From: Prosthecobacter sp. | GTDB taxonomy: Bacteria; Verrucomicrobiota; Verrucomicrobiia; Verrucomicrobiales; Verrucomicrobiaceae | Assembly (NCBI RefSeq): GCF_014879935.1 | Contig: NZ_JACSRD010000163.1 | Span: 53,642-117,641 of the forward strand | Length of the DNA: 64,000 bases | Reading direction: 5' to 3' | Shown: piece after piece, positions 42,073 to 49,475 of the stretch | Layout of the letters: each line of letters begins with the position of its first letter | Position numbering within the stretch: the first letter of the stretch is position 1 | The notes under the pieces: model-generated | The model's database searches: none | What the model saw: only the letters and a program-made list of their open reading frames with translations | Told to the model about the DNA's origin: nothing | Made by a program: the position numbers and the translations under genes

Positions 42073-43395
42073 ATGCCGTCATCATTCAAACAGCCTCTTT
42101 GTATTCTCGCCCTCATTTCCACGCTCCACGCCGTAGAGCCTCCATCCTGCGAATGGGTCTTCAGCGGCGGCGGTGGTGGGCATGACAAGACGAGGGCGGT
42201 GACGACGGATCGTGCTGGGAATGTGTTTCTGGCGTCCGAGTGCGTGGGGGATGCGATGTTTGGCGATCAACAGCACAAAACGGCCGGTGAGATGGACATG
42301 TGCCTGACGAAGCTCGATGCTGCGGGCAAGCCGCTGTGGGTGAGCGGATTCGGCGGCAGCAAGACGGATCGCGCGTATGGCGTCATCACGGATGCGGCGG
42401 GGAACGCGTATGTTACCGGCCACTTCGAAAGCACGGACGCGATGGCGAATGGCGAGAAGGTGCCGAATGCAGGCAGCTATGATGCCTTCACCGCGAAATT
42501 CGCGCCGGATGGCAAGCTGCTGTGGGTGCGTGTGAAGGGCGGCGAGGGTTCCGATTACGGACACGGCATCGCCATTGACTCGAAGGGGCATGTGGTCATC
42601 ACGGGCGCGATCGGCGGACAGTTTTTCTGCACGAAGTATGACGCGGAAGGTCGCGAGATCTGGCATCGCACGCCTTCCGGCAAGGTCTCGGGCAGCGGGC
42701 ACGGCATCGCGATTGATGGGAAGGACCACATCTACCTCGGTGGCAGTGCTTCGGGCGCAGGCACCTTTGGCAAAGTTGCCATCGAATCCAAAACGAGCGC
42801 CGCGCTCGTGCTGAAGCTCACTCCGGAAGGCGAGGGCGAATGGGTGAACCTAATCCCGGGCACCACGACCGCCATTTACCACGAGATCGCGTGCGATTCG
42901 CAGGGTCGCGTCTGGGGCGCAGGTATGTTCAAGGGCAGCGTGAGTGTGGCAGGCCAGACGTTTCAAGCCGGCACCGAAAAAGATTACGAAGGTCTGATTG
43001 TGCATCTCGATGCTGCGGGCCAGGTCCAGTGGGCGAAGCACATGCATGGCCCGGGCACCGATTACTGCCTCGGCGTGACCACCGATGATCACGGCACGGC
43101 CTTTGTGTGCGGCGATTTCAATCAAGACACCGTGCTGGCCGGTCACGCGCTCGCCACCCGAGGCAGCGGCGACATCTTCGTCGCGGCGTTTGATGTCAAA
43201 GGCGGCCTCCTGTGGGTGCAACAGGCCGGTGGCAAGCTCAACGACAGCGCTTACCCCATCACTTTCCGCGCTCCGGATGAACTCATCATCGCCGGCGCAC
43301 TCTCCACACCTGCCACCTTTGGCACTCACGAAGTGACCAAATCCGGTTCGAGTGATTTGTATGCCGCGAAGTGGAAGCTGAAACCCCTCAAATGA
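42073..43395 (+). CDS. Exported SBBP/NHL-type repeat propeller protein
   Basis: A 440-residue protein with signal peptide MPSSFKQPLCILALISTLHA. Repeats of the SBBP/beta-propeller type: TDRAGNVFLASECVGDAMFG, TDAAGNAYVTGHFESTDAM, DSKGHVVITGAIGGQFFCTKYD, DGKDHIYLGGSASGAGTFG, DSQGRVWGAGMFKGSVSVAG, DHGTAFVCGDFNQDTVLAG. Such proteins are surface or periplasmic; some bind sugars. It is coupled to the SGNH esterase gene by ATGA (43392-43395), so the two likely act together. Confidence 0.8.
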   Translation: MPSSFKQPLCILALISTLHAVEPPSCEWVFSGGGGGHDKTRAVTTDRAGNVFLASECVGDAMFGDQQHKTAGEMDMCLTKLDAAGKPLWVSGFGGSKTDRAYGVITDAAGNAYVTGHFESTDAMANGEKVPNAGSYDAFTAKFAPDGKLLWVRVKGGEGSDYGHGIAIDSKGHVVITGAIGGQFFCTKYDAEGREIWHRTPSGKVSGSGHGIAIDGKDHIYLGGSASGAGTFGKVAIESKTSAALVLKLTPEGEGEWVNLIPGTTTAIYHEIACDSQGRVWGAGMFKGSVSVAGQTFQAGTEKDYEGLIVHLDAAGQVQWAKHMHGPGTDYCLGVTTDDHGTAFVCGDFNQDTVLAGHALATRGSGDIFVAAFDVKGGLLWVQQAGGKLNDSAYPITFRAPDELIIAGALSTPATFGTHEVTKSGSSDLYAAKWKLKPLK

Positions 43396-44618
43396 CCCCG
43401 ATGAAGCCTCTCTTTGCTCTTCTGCTCCTGCTGACCGGCTTCGCCTCCGCCGAGCCCAAATACGATCCCGCGAAGCTGCCGAAGGGTCACGATTACTTCG
43501 AGCTGCGCGATGGATTGGCGAATTGTCAGCGCAAGTTCACGCAGGAGAAAACCGGTCGCGTCATTTTCTTTGGGGGCTCGATCACGGCGGGCGGTGCGTG
43601 GCGGCAGCACACCTGCGATTACCTCACGAAGAAGTTCCCGGACACGAAGTTCGAGTTCATCAATGCGGGCATCGGCTCCATGGGCTCCGTGCCACATGCG
43701 TTCCGTTTGGAGCGCGATGTGTTGGCGAAAGGGCCGGTGGATTTGCTCTTCGTCGAGGCGGCGGTGAATGACAGCTCAAACATCCCGCAGCATCCCGATC
43801 TCATGCTGCGCGGCATGGAGGGCGTGGTGCGTCACATGCGCATGGTGAGCCCGCTGACGGACATCATCCAGCTTCACTTCGTCATGCCACCGCACATGGA
43901 TGACTACCACACTGGCAAGGTGCCCGCGTCCATCGCCCAGCACGAGCGTGTGGCCGTGGCGTATGGCAATCCGTCGTTCAACCTCGCGCGTGAAGTCACT
44001 GACCGCATCGACGCGGGCGAGTTCACCTGGGCGGACGATTTCAAAGGCCTGCATCCCTCGCCGTTCGGTCATCAGCTCTACGCCAACAGCGTCGCCCGCA
44101 TGCTCGACGCCGCTTTTGCCAAACCCATCGCCGCATCCGTGAAAGAGCATCCGCTGCCCGCGCCGCTCGATGCTCAAAGCTACGCCAAAGGCCGTCTCGG
44201 CGACATTGCGCAGGCAAAAATCATCCAAGGCTTCACGCTCGTGCCGTCGTGGAAACCTGCCGACGACGACAAGCAGCCCAACGGCAAAAAAATCGGTGTG
44301 CGCGAGGGCTTTGTGAACGTGCCTGCGCTCGTCGGCACCGAGCCGGGCGCGGAGTTCGAGTTCAGCTTCGAAGGCACCGGCTGCGGTCTTTTCATCGCCT
44401 CCGGCCCCGATGCCGGGCAGATCGAGTTCAGCGTGGATGGCGGCGCGCCTCGCACGCTCGACACACTGACGCACTGGAGCAGCGGCCTGCATCTTCCGTG
44501 GGCCTTGATCCTCGATGACCAGCTCAAGCCCGGCCCGCACACCGCGAGGGTCCGCCTCGTCGCCTCGAAGACCTCATCCAAGACCGCGCTGCGGGTGTTT
44601 CATCTGCTGCTGAATTGA
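43392..44618 (+). CDS. Exported SGNH/GDSL-type esterase
   Basis: A 408-residue protein; the start at 43392 (ATGA) or at 43401 (MKPLFALLLLLTGFASAEP) gives a signal peptide. SGNH blocks are all visible: FFGGSITAGGAWRQ (block I Ser), NAGIGSMGS (Gly block II), FVEAAVND (Asn block III), and DFKGLHPSPFGHQLY (His block V with the DxxH Asp). After the esterase domain, EFSFEGTGCGLFIASGPDAGQIEFSVDGG is a beta-sandwich of the kind found in carbohydrate esterases. It probably removes acetyl groups from polysaccharides. Confidence 0.9.
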   Translation: MTPMKPLFALLLLLTGFASAEPKYDPAKLPKGHDYFELRDGLANCQRKFTQEKTGRVIFFGGSITAGGAWRQHTCDYLTKKFPDTKFEFINAGIGSMGSVPHAFRLERDVLAKGPVDLLFVEAAVNDSSNIPQHPDLMLRGMEGVVRHMRMVSPLTDIIQLHFVMPPHMDDYHTGKVPASIAQHERVAVAYGNPSFNLAREVTDRIDAGEFTWADDFKGLHPSPFGHQLYANSVARMLDAAFAKPIAASVKEHPLPAPLDAQSYAKGRLGDIAQAKIIQGFTLVPSWKPADDDKQPNGKKIGVREGFVNVPALVGTEPGAEFEFSFEGTGCGLFIASGPDAGQIEFSVDGGAPRTLDTLTHWSSGLHLPWALILDDQLKPGPHTARVRLVASKTSSKTALRVFHLLLN

Positions 44619-44647
44619 GATCGAAACTTTTTCCGGCAAATGAGGCC

Positions 44648-44860
44648 CTACCAAGGACAGGGCTCGCCATGAAGGCGTTGAAAGGCACGACGCTTCATCT
44701 CGATGTCTGAGACCGCGCCTGCTTCTCGCTGGATGCCCTGCATGACCAGCTCCCTTGCCGTCGCCATCATGTCGAGGCTCATCATCAGCCGCTCCTCCGG
44801 CGTCCTGCGCATCATGGCGTCAAAGAGCCGCCGGTTGATCTCCGGCGGCGTGTCTTTCAC
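44648..44860 (-). CDS. Small helical partner of the nucleotidyltransferase (toxin-antitoxin-like)
   Basis: A 70-residue protein starting at GTG 44860 (VKDTPPEINRRLFDAMM). This GTG shares bases with the TGA of the nucleotidyltransferase (GTGA, 44857-44860), the best start; the frame is open to 44908 but that would overlap 52 bases. MMRRTPEERLMMSLDMMATARELVMQG is a helical motif of the kind seen beside AbiEii/MNT-type nucleotidyltransferases. Its role, toxin or antitoxin, cannot be read from sequence. Confidence 0.72.
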   Translation of the reverse strand: MKDTPPEINRRLFDAMMRRTPEERLMMSLDMMATARELVMQGIQREAGAVSDIEMKRRAFQRLHGEPCPW

Positions 44861-45396
44861 GGCAAAACCCGTGTCAGCATATCTGTCAGGTTCAATGCGG
44901 CTGACCATCTGCGTAGATACGCCTCATCACAGCCGCTGGCAATCAGGTTCTCCACGTCCGCGAACTGCCGTTCCGAGTGCGACTCCCGCGCCCATTCCAG
45001 CTTGGAGAGGATGAGGTCTTCCTTGCTCACCACCCACAGTTCAAAATCCGCCAGTTTCAGTCGAACCCGCCGGGTAAACTCATGCAGTCGATAATCTTCC
45101 CGCTTCCGCACCATGAAGTCCACCTTGATCAGGGTCGCCTCGTGGATCGCATTGAAGCTGCTCTGATGCAGCACCGCCTCCAGCGCTGCCTCGGGTGAGA
45201 CGTAGTATTCAGTGCCGAGCACCGAGGTGATGCGGGCTGCATCTTTGAGGTAAAAGGCGACAACCAGATCAATGTCGCGCGTCATGCGCGGCTGGGCATG
45301 GCAGGCGAGCGCCACGGAACCAGTGAGCATGTAATCGATACCCGCCGCATCCAATCGGGTCGTGATGTCTCGGAGGATGGAGAGTTCTTCGGTCAT
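44857..45396 (-). CDS. AbiEii/MNT-like nucleotidyltransferase
   Basis: A 179-residue protein from ATG 45396 (MTEELSILRDITTRLD). The nucleotidyltransferase signature is DYMLTGSVALACHAQPRMTRDIDLVVAF: the G-S motif about residues 22-27 and the D-x-D metal pair in DIDLV. A third Asp is likely in LIKVDFMVRK. Small fused domains follow (EDLILSKLEWARESHSERQFADVENLI), typical of the DUF6036/AbiEii group. Such enzymes act as toxins that modify tRNA or as antitoxins that AMPylate toxins. The partner at 44648-44860 overlaps its stop. Same strand as the Argonaute pair upstream. Confidence 0.85.
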   Translation of the reverse strand: MTEELSILRDITTRLDAAGIDYMLTGSVALACHAQPRMTRDIDLVVAFYLKDAARITSVLGTEYYVSPEAALEAVLHQSSFNAIHEATLIKVDFMVRKREDYRLHEFTRRVRLKLADFELWVVSKEDLILSKLEWARESHSERQFADVENLIASGCDEAYLRRWSAALNLTDMLTRVLP

Positions 45397-45415
45397 GGTG
45401 CTGATGTCCTCTCGC

Positions 45416-46999
45416 TCACATGTAATAGCGATACTTTGTCTTCGGAATGACTGATCCATCGTTAGGAAGCTCCGCCATTACCCTCCCAACATCCCGTGCA
45501 AACCGCATGGTGATCGGCGAGCTGCTGCCAAACCAACAGCTGTTCCAGTTCAGCTTGGTCAGTGAAAGTATTTCCGAGCAAACTAGCAAAGGCGGGGAGT
45601 CTCCGTGATGCTCGATAATCTCCAGTGGGCAAGGGATTCGCTTGCTGGGGTAAGACCGCAGATAGGGGATGTAACCATTCGTATAAACAAGGTAGTTTCC
45701 TTTGCCCAATACGATCACAGTGCCTCTGACAATGGGCCGCCGCCCCGCTCGCATGAATCGAGTATCCAAATCTCCAAAAGCTAAAAAATCGTGCCGGAAG
45801 ATGCCTTGAGCTGCCTTCCGAAAACCAGCCAGCTCCTCGGGCCAGTATCTCGAACTTTTGTGAATCACAACGCGGGTCGGTGGGACGCCGTGCTGCAAAG
45901 CATACTTCTCCAGGGCTTGTTTGAGCAGAGACTCCGCGCCTGCTTCTGTGAGGTGGGGACTGGGATCGCCTTTTGACTTGTCGAAAACGGCCTTGTCCCC
46001 CTGCAAGACAATACCTTCTCCCGCGCCAAAAACTTGAGCGAGGCTTGTGTGCATGTCGGCCCTTCCAAAGGGGCGTTCCTTGAAGAAAGACACGCCGACG
46101 TAGCATGTGGTGTCTGGCAGCATCTGGAGACGCCAAGGGCTATTTCCAGCCTTGTAGTAGAGGGCCGTCAAAAGGTTCCAAGATACCGAAGCCTGATTCT
46201 GTTCGTGAAGGGTTGTTTGCCAAACCAGTTGTGTTGGAGCGGAAAACTTCATGGCGTGTGCCTTAAATGCATGGTGGAAATTCCAAAACCCGCTTGTTGT
46301 TTGGCCTTCATCTTCGACATCAAGACCGAAATCTAATGTCATCTGACCTTTATCGGTGTCAGCTTTGAGGCTCTTCAGGAATCTCTCTTTGGGACTCAAC
46401 ACGACACGACGCTTAGACATTGCAGCCCCAACATGGGCTATCTGGCTCTCAACTTCTGGAGGCAGCACGACAACGATGACTTGTGGAGCTGGTTCCAAGT
46501 TGTTGAGAGCTTCAATCTCCTTCATCACCAGGCGCACAACCTCTTTGATTTTAGCCTCCTCCTTGGCTGTCTTGATGGCGTTCATGAAGTATTCGAGGTG
46601 AATGCTTCTCTGATACGTGGAGCTGCTACAAACAAAACTAGCTCCGAAGGTTCTACCGTCGGCCCAGCCCGGAAAATCTGGATGAGTGTGAGGGTCCAAG
46701 GTTTTCCCCCGAGTGTTCATTCCCGGTGAGACCGTTTCCCTCGCAAGGTCCAGAAAACCCTGGAACTCTCCGATGCCTTCACCAGTTCCGATGATGCCGA
46801 TGTTAATGGTTTTAACGCCAGTTTTATCCGCATCATACGGGCCGTAGGATTCCAGTCCCGACTTGGGGTCAACCGACAAGTTACCTCCTCCGAACACGAG
46901 CTTTGGCTCCTCTACATGGAAGCATTGAAACGTGGGTGTTAACCCCTCAAGACGCTTGTCTAGTGGGACTGGGCGAGGCCGTCTGCTATTCTTCTTCAT
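45416..46999 (-). CDS. Short prokaryotic Argonaute (MID-PIWI, SPARTA type)
   Basis: About 527 residues from ATG 46999, whose start overlaps the end of the TIR-APAZ gene by 14 bases; MPTMKKN at 47008 is possible. There are no N/PAZ domains. The N-terminal EEPKLVFGGGNLSVDPKSG with SYGPY (about residues 29-55) and the GIIGTGEGIGEFQGFLD fold match the MID start of short Argonautes. The PIWI part (about 250-527) lacks the catalytic tetrad: the first strand reads CYVGVSFFKE (near residue 297) with no Asp, and the third-Asp strand reads VVIHKSSRY (near 376). Short Argonautes of this type bind guide RNA and target DNA and trigger a partner effector. The protein ends YRYYM. Confidence 0.92.
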   Translation of the reverse strand: MKKNSRRPRPVPLDKRLEGLTPTFQCFHVEEPKLVFGGGNLSVDPKSGLESYGPYDADKTGVKTINIGIIGTGEGIGEFQGFLDLARETVSPGMNTRGKTLDPHTHPDFPGWADGRTFGASFVCSSSTYQRSIHLEYFMNAIKTAKEEAKIKEVVRLVMKEIEALNNLEPAPQVIVVVLPPEVESQIAHVGAAMSKRRVVLSPKERFLKSLKADTDKGQMTLDFGLDVEDEGQTTSGFWNFHHAFKAHAMKFSAPTQLVWQTTLHEQNQASVSWNLLTALYYKAGNSPWRLQMLPDTTCYVGVSFFKERPFGRADMHTSLAQVFGAGEGIVLQGDKAVFDKSKGDPSPHLTEAGAESLLKQALEKYALQHGVPPTRVVIHKSSRYWPEELAGFRKAAQGIFRHDFLAFGDLDTRFMRAGRRPIVRGTVIVLGKGNYLVYTNGYIPYLRSYPSKRIPCPLEIIEHHGDSPPLLVCSEILSLTKLNWNSCWFGSSSPITMRFARDVGRVMAELPNDGSVIPKTKYRYYM

Positions 47000-48413
47000 T
47001 GTCGGCATCCTCCTCGTTAAAATCACTCGACTCCTTCAGATTGTTGGCCGCGTCCTCTAGCTCCGAATCCTTGAAGTTAAACAAAGTGCGGAAGTCCACG
47101 CGGTCATAGGCGACGCCGATTTGCATTCGTGCTGCCGCCGGGACCGCCTCAATCTGGATAGGTGCTGAGCCTGTCTCGATTTTTGCGAGTTGCTCCCCGT
47201 TGCCTAAAACATAAGTCCAAAACAGAACATCTCTAAAAATGTCGGGGTTCTGCTGTTTACTCATCCACATGTGCGACAATTTGCCCGCCGCCTTGCCGCC
47301 AATAGTTGTTTGTCCATCCTCAGTGAAAAGGTAAAGCGGCACAATCAGCAGAAAGACCTTCTGGCCTAGAAGCCGAAACCGCAATCTAGCGCCGTGGTGA
47401 ACCCAAAACTCCGAATCACCACCTTTTGGCCTGATTCGCTTTGCGACTGTTCGCCCTTTGCCCGTAGGCATCGGCCAGATACGATCATTGCCCCCTTTAG
47501 CAGGAGCAAAGTAAAATCGCCCTTTCCCATCTGTCTTGATCCACTTTTGGCGGAGGCTTCTGGTGAGACTGCTGTTGAGCAAGGCGACCAGCCATCGTTC
47601 ACGGTCTGGATCGAGAAACCAGTCATTGCGCGACTCTGGCTTGATTGTGCTGCAATCAACCACCTCTCGCAGTGGCTCGTTTTCATCCAAAAGGTTGGTG
47701 AAGGTATAGAGCTTTCCTGCGCGAAGGATGAATGCTTGGCTGTTATCCACCTTGTCCCATATACCTCTCTTTGAGTCCTCCCTGTATGGCGTGTTTGCGG
47801 TCCAAATCTGAGTCGGCATGTGTCCAACTGTAAGGAGATTTGAGAAGATGAACTCAGGCAGTGAGTCGGGAAGCCAGGACATTTCCGGCTGGGTTGGTCT
47901 TGGCACAACTGCAGGGCTGTTTCCAGCCAGCGGAGGCAGCCTTCTTCCTCGCTCAGGAGGCATGTTTCGGATTTTCCGAACCAGATCGGTAAACCCCACC
48001 CTGAAGTCCGATGCCTTGCGGAAATCGATGTATTTCAGGTCTCGAAAAGGGGCGGGTAGGTTGAGCCTTGCGATTCCGTCCAAGCCTTTGTCTCTAAGGA
48101 GAATCGGAATTATCCGCCCGCCGACATTGTTTGGATTGGAGGCTACGATGTGTTTCCACTCAAAGCGCGGCCAGTCAGCGGCTAGAAACTCAGGCGACAG
48201 GATGCAAACAACATGCCTCGCTTTCGACATGCCCTCATTCATCTTGTCAATGAGGCTGTCACCCGGCCCCATGTCCCAGCGGTCGAAAAAGACATTCAGT
48301 GTTCGGGATGTTTTGATGCCATCAATCGTCTCAGACTCAAGCTGCTCAGCGAGCCGCTTTACCCAGTCGAGATCATTGCTGTTGTAGCAGATATAGGCGT
48401 CTTTGTGGTCCAC
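46986..48413 (-). CDS. TIR-APAZ effector of a SPARTA system
   Basis: A 475-residue protein from GTG 48413. Residues 1-150 are a TIR domain: DAYICYNSNDLDWVKRLAEQLE (strand A), VFFDRWDMGPGDSLIDKM (BB-loop region), and HVVCILSPEFLAADWPRFEW. The pattern W81-P-R-F-E85 matches the WCxxE site that holds the catalytic Glu in NAD-cleaving TIR domains. Residues about 165-460 form the APAZ domain that binds short Argonautes. The end is a run of acidic residues (NEEDADNEEE); an acidic tail in other SPARTA TIR-APAZ proteins has been linked to self-inhibition. Active SPARTA depletes NAD(P) upon recognition of invader DNA. Codon use is more AT-rich than that of neighbours. Confidence 0.93.
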   Translation of the reverse strand: MDHKDAYICYNSNDLDWVKRLAEQLESETIDGIKTSRTLNVFFDRWDMGPGDSLIDKMNEGMSKARHVVCILSPEFLAADWPRFEWKHIVASNPNNVGGRIIPILLRDKGLDGIARLNLPAPFRDLKYIDFRKASDFRVGFTDLVRKIRNMPPERGRRLPPLAGNSPAVVPRPTQPEMSWLPDSLPEFIFSNLLTVGHMPTQIWTANTPYREDSKRGIWDKVDNSQAFILRAGKLYTFTNLLDENEPLREVVDCSTIKPESRNDWFLDPDRERWLVALLNSSLTRSLRQKWIKTDGKGRFYFAPAKGGNDRIWPMPTGKGRTVAKRIRPKGGDSEFWVHHGARLRFRLLGQKVFLLIVPLYLFTEDGQTTIGGKAAGKLSHMWMSKQQNPDIFRDVLFWTYVLGNGEQLAKIETGSAPIQIEAVPAAARMQIGVAYDRVDFRTLFNFKDSELEDAANNLKESSDFNEEDADNEEE

Positions 48414-48524
48414 GTTACATGTTGAAGCACATCAGTGCGGCTGTCTCTCAATTTAACCGCTTTAGTGCGGCCTCGAAAAACATCTTTGCCCGAACAAGCC
48501 CGGTTTGCTCTGCTGGTGGCTAGC

Positions 48525-48550
48525 GCAATTTCTCCCGAATTCCAGGTGGG
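48525..48550 (+). repeat. Short direct repeat left of the PIN module
   Basis: A 26-base sequence starting GCAAT(T/G)TCTCCCGA and ending CAGGTGGG, matched by 49322-49347 in 22 of 26 positions in the same orientation. The two copies flank the PIN toxin and antitoxin genes. The functional meaning is unknown. Confidence 0.45.
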
Positions 48551-48556
48551 CTGGCC

Positions 48557-48790
48557 TCACTTCTCATCCCCCGCCATCGGCGGCACATCCGGCACGGCGG
48601 TGAGGATGGCATCCAAATCGGAGAGGCTGCCCCGGTTGGCGCGTTTCTCGACGCTGTCGCGGACCTGCCAGACGGAGACTTGGGAGGAGAGAGCGATGGC
48701 GATGATGGAGTCCACGCTGGTGCCTTCACGCTGAGCGACATCGGCGGCCTGACGGATGAGAAAGTCGGGGATGTTGGCTTGAATGGTCAT
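48557..48790 (-). CDS. Putative antitoxin (DNA-binding)
   Basis: A 77-residue protein starting MTIQANIPDFLIRQAADVAQ. The N-terminal strand-helix-helix (QANIPDFLIRQAADVAQREG, then SVDSIIAIALSSQVS) fits a ribbon-helix-helix-type antitoxin or similar short regulator. Its ATG overlaps the stop of the PIN gene (ATGA, 48787-48790), so the toxin gene comes first in the operon. It would bind its own promoter and neutralise the PIN protein. The specific family is not certain. Confidence 0.72.
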   Translation of the reverse strand: MTIQANIPDFLIRQAADVAQREGTSVDSIIAIALSSQVSVWQVRDSVEKRANRGSLSDLDAILTAVPDVPPMAGDEK

Positions 48791-49212
48791 GGGACGATGG
48801 ATTGAAGGACGTGGAGAAACTCTTTGGGCGAGACGACTTTGACGGCAGGCAGGCGCTCGGCGGGAAAGTGGCGTTGATTGAACGTCACAAGATAGCCGAC
48901 TTTGGCTTCGAGTGCCAGTTGAGCAAAGGCCTCGTCGTCGGCATCAGGCAGGGAAGGTTTCCAAAAGCTGGAGGTGGGGAAAGCATCGGCTCCGGCACAG
49001 AGGGCGTCCAGGTAGCGGTTCACGATGGCGGTGGTGATGCCAAACGACGGCCCCTCGCGCTTGAGAACCTCGTCATACTCGGAGAGGACGGTGTTGCTCA
49101 CGAGCAGCGAAAACTCGCCCTGACGATAGCGAGAGATGATCTCGAACGATGCGCCTTGCCTCGACCGCAGGGCGGCGAGCAGGACATTGGTATCGAGAAC
49201 GGCGCGTATCAT
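48787..49212 (-). CDS. PIN-domain toxin
   Basis: A 141-residue protein from ATG 49212 (MIRAVLDTNVLLAALRSRQG). PIN-domain acidic residues: Asp7 in VLDTNV, Glu in LSEYDEVLKREG, Asp-Ala-Asp-Asp in LPDADDEAFAQL, and the late strand VGYLVTFNQRHF. It is of the COG1569-like PIN family that is a Mg-dependent ribonuclease toxin. The antitoxin follows and overlaps by 4 bases. The frame is open to 49311, but the ATG at 49212 gives the complete first strand. Confidence 0.88.
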   Translation of the reverse strand: MIRAVLDTNVLLAALRSRQGASFEIISRYRQGEFSLLVSNTVLSEYDEVLKREGPSFGITTAIVNRYLDALCAGADAFPTSSFWKPSLPDADDEAFAQLALEAKVGYLVTFNQRHFPAERLPAVKVVSPKEFLHVLQSIVP

Positions 49213-49321
49213 GAGCACGGATGCTAGCGGGTGGTCAGGGGTTAGGCAAGCAGAGGGGTATTCCCGAAGATGCCCTTGCCCGGAACCTCCTCGACTCGGC
49301 AAATCCGCCAAGAGCGCTGCG

Positions 49322-49347
49322 GCAATGTCTCCCGAGTCTCAGGTGGG
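49322..49347 (+). repeat. Short direct repeat right of the PIN module
   Basis: Second copy of the 26-base repeat at 48525-48550 (22 of 26 positions equal). It lies 110 bases after the start of the PIN gene and before the sialate esterase gene. The rest of 49213-49475 holds no gene that I can support. Confidence 0.45.
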
Positions 49348-49475
49348 ACTCTCTGGCTGCTGGAGTTGAAGAAGATTGGCAGCTTAGGAGCGGCTGCTGT
49401 GAGGGCAGCGGCTTTGCATCGCATTCGAGCACTCGAATCATTCGACCTTCTGCCAGCGTATGAGCTTCCTTGCTC

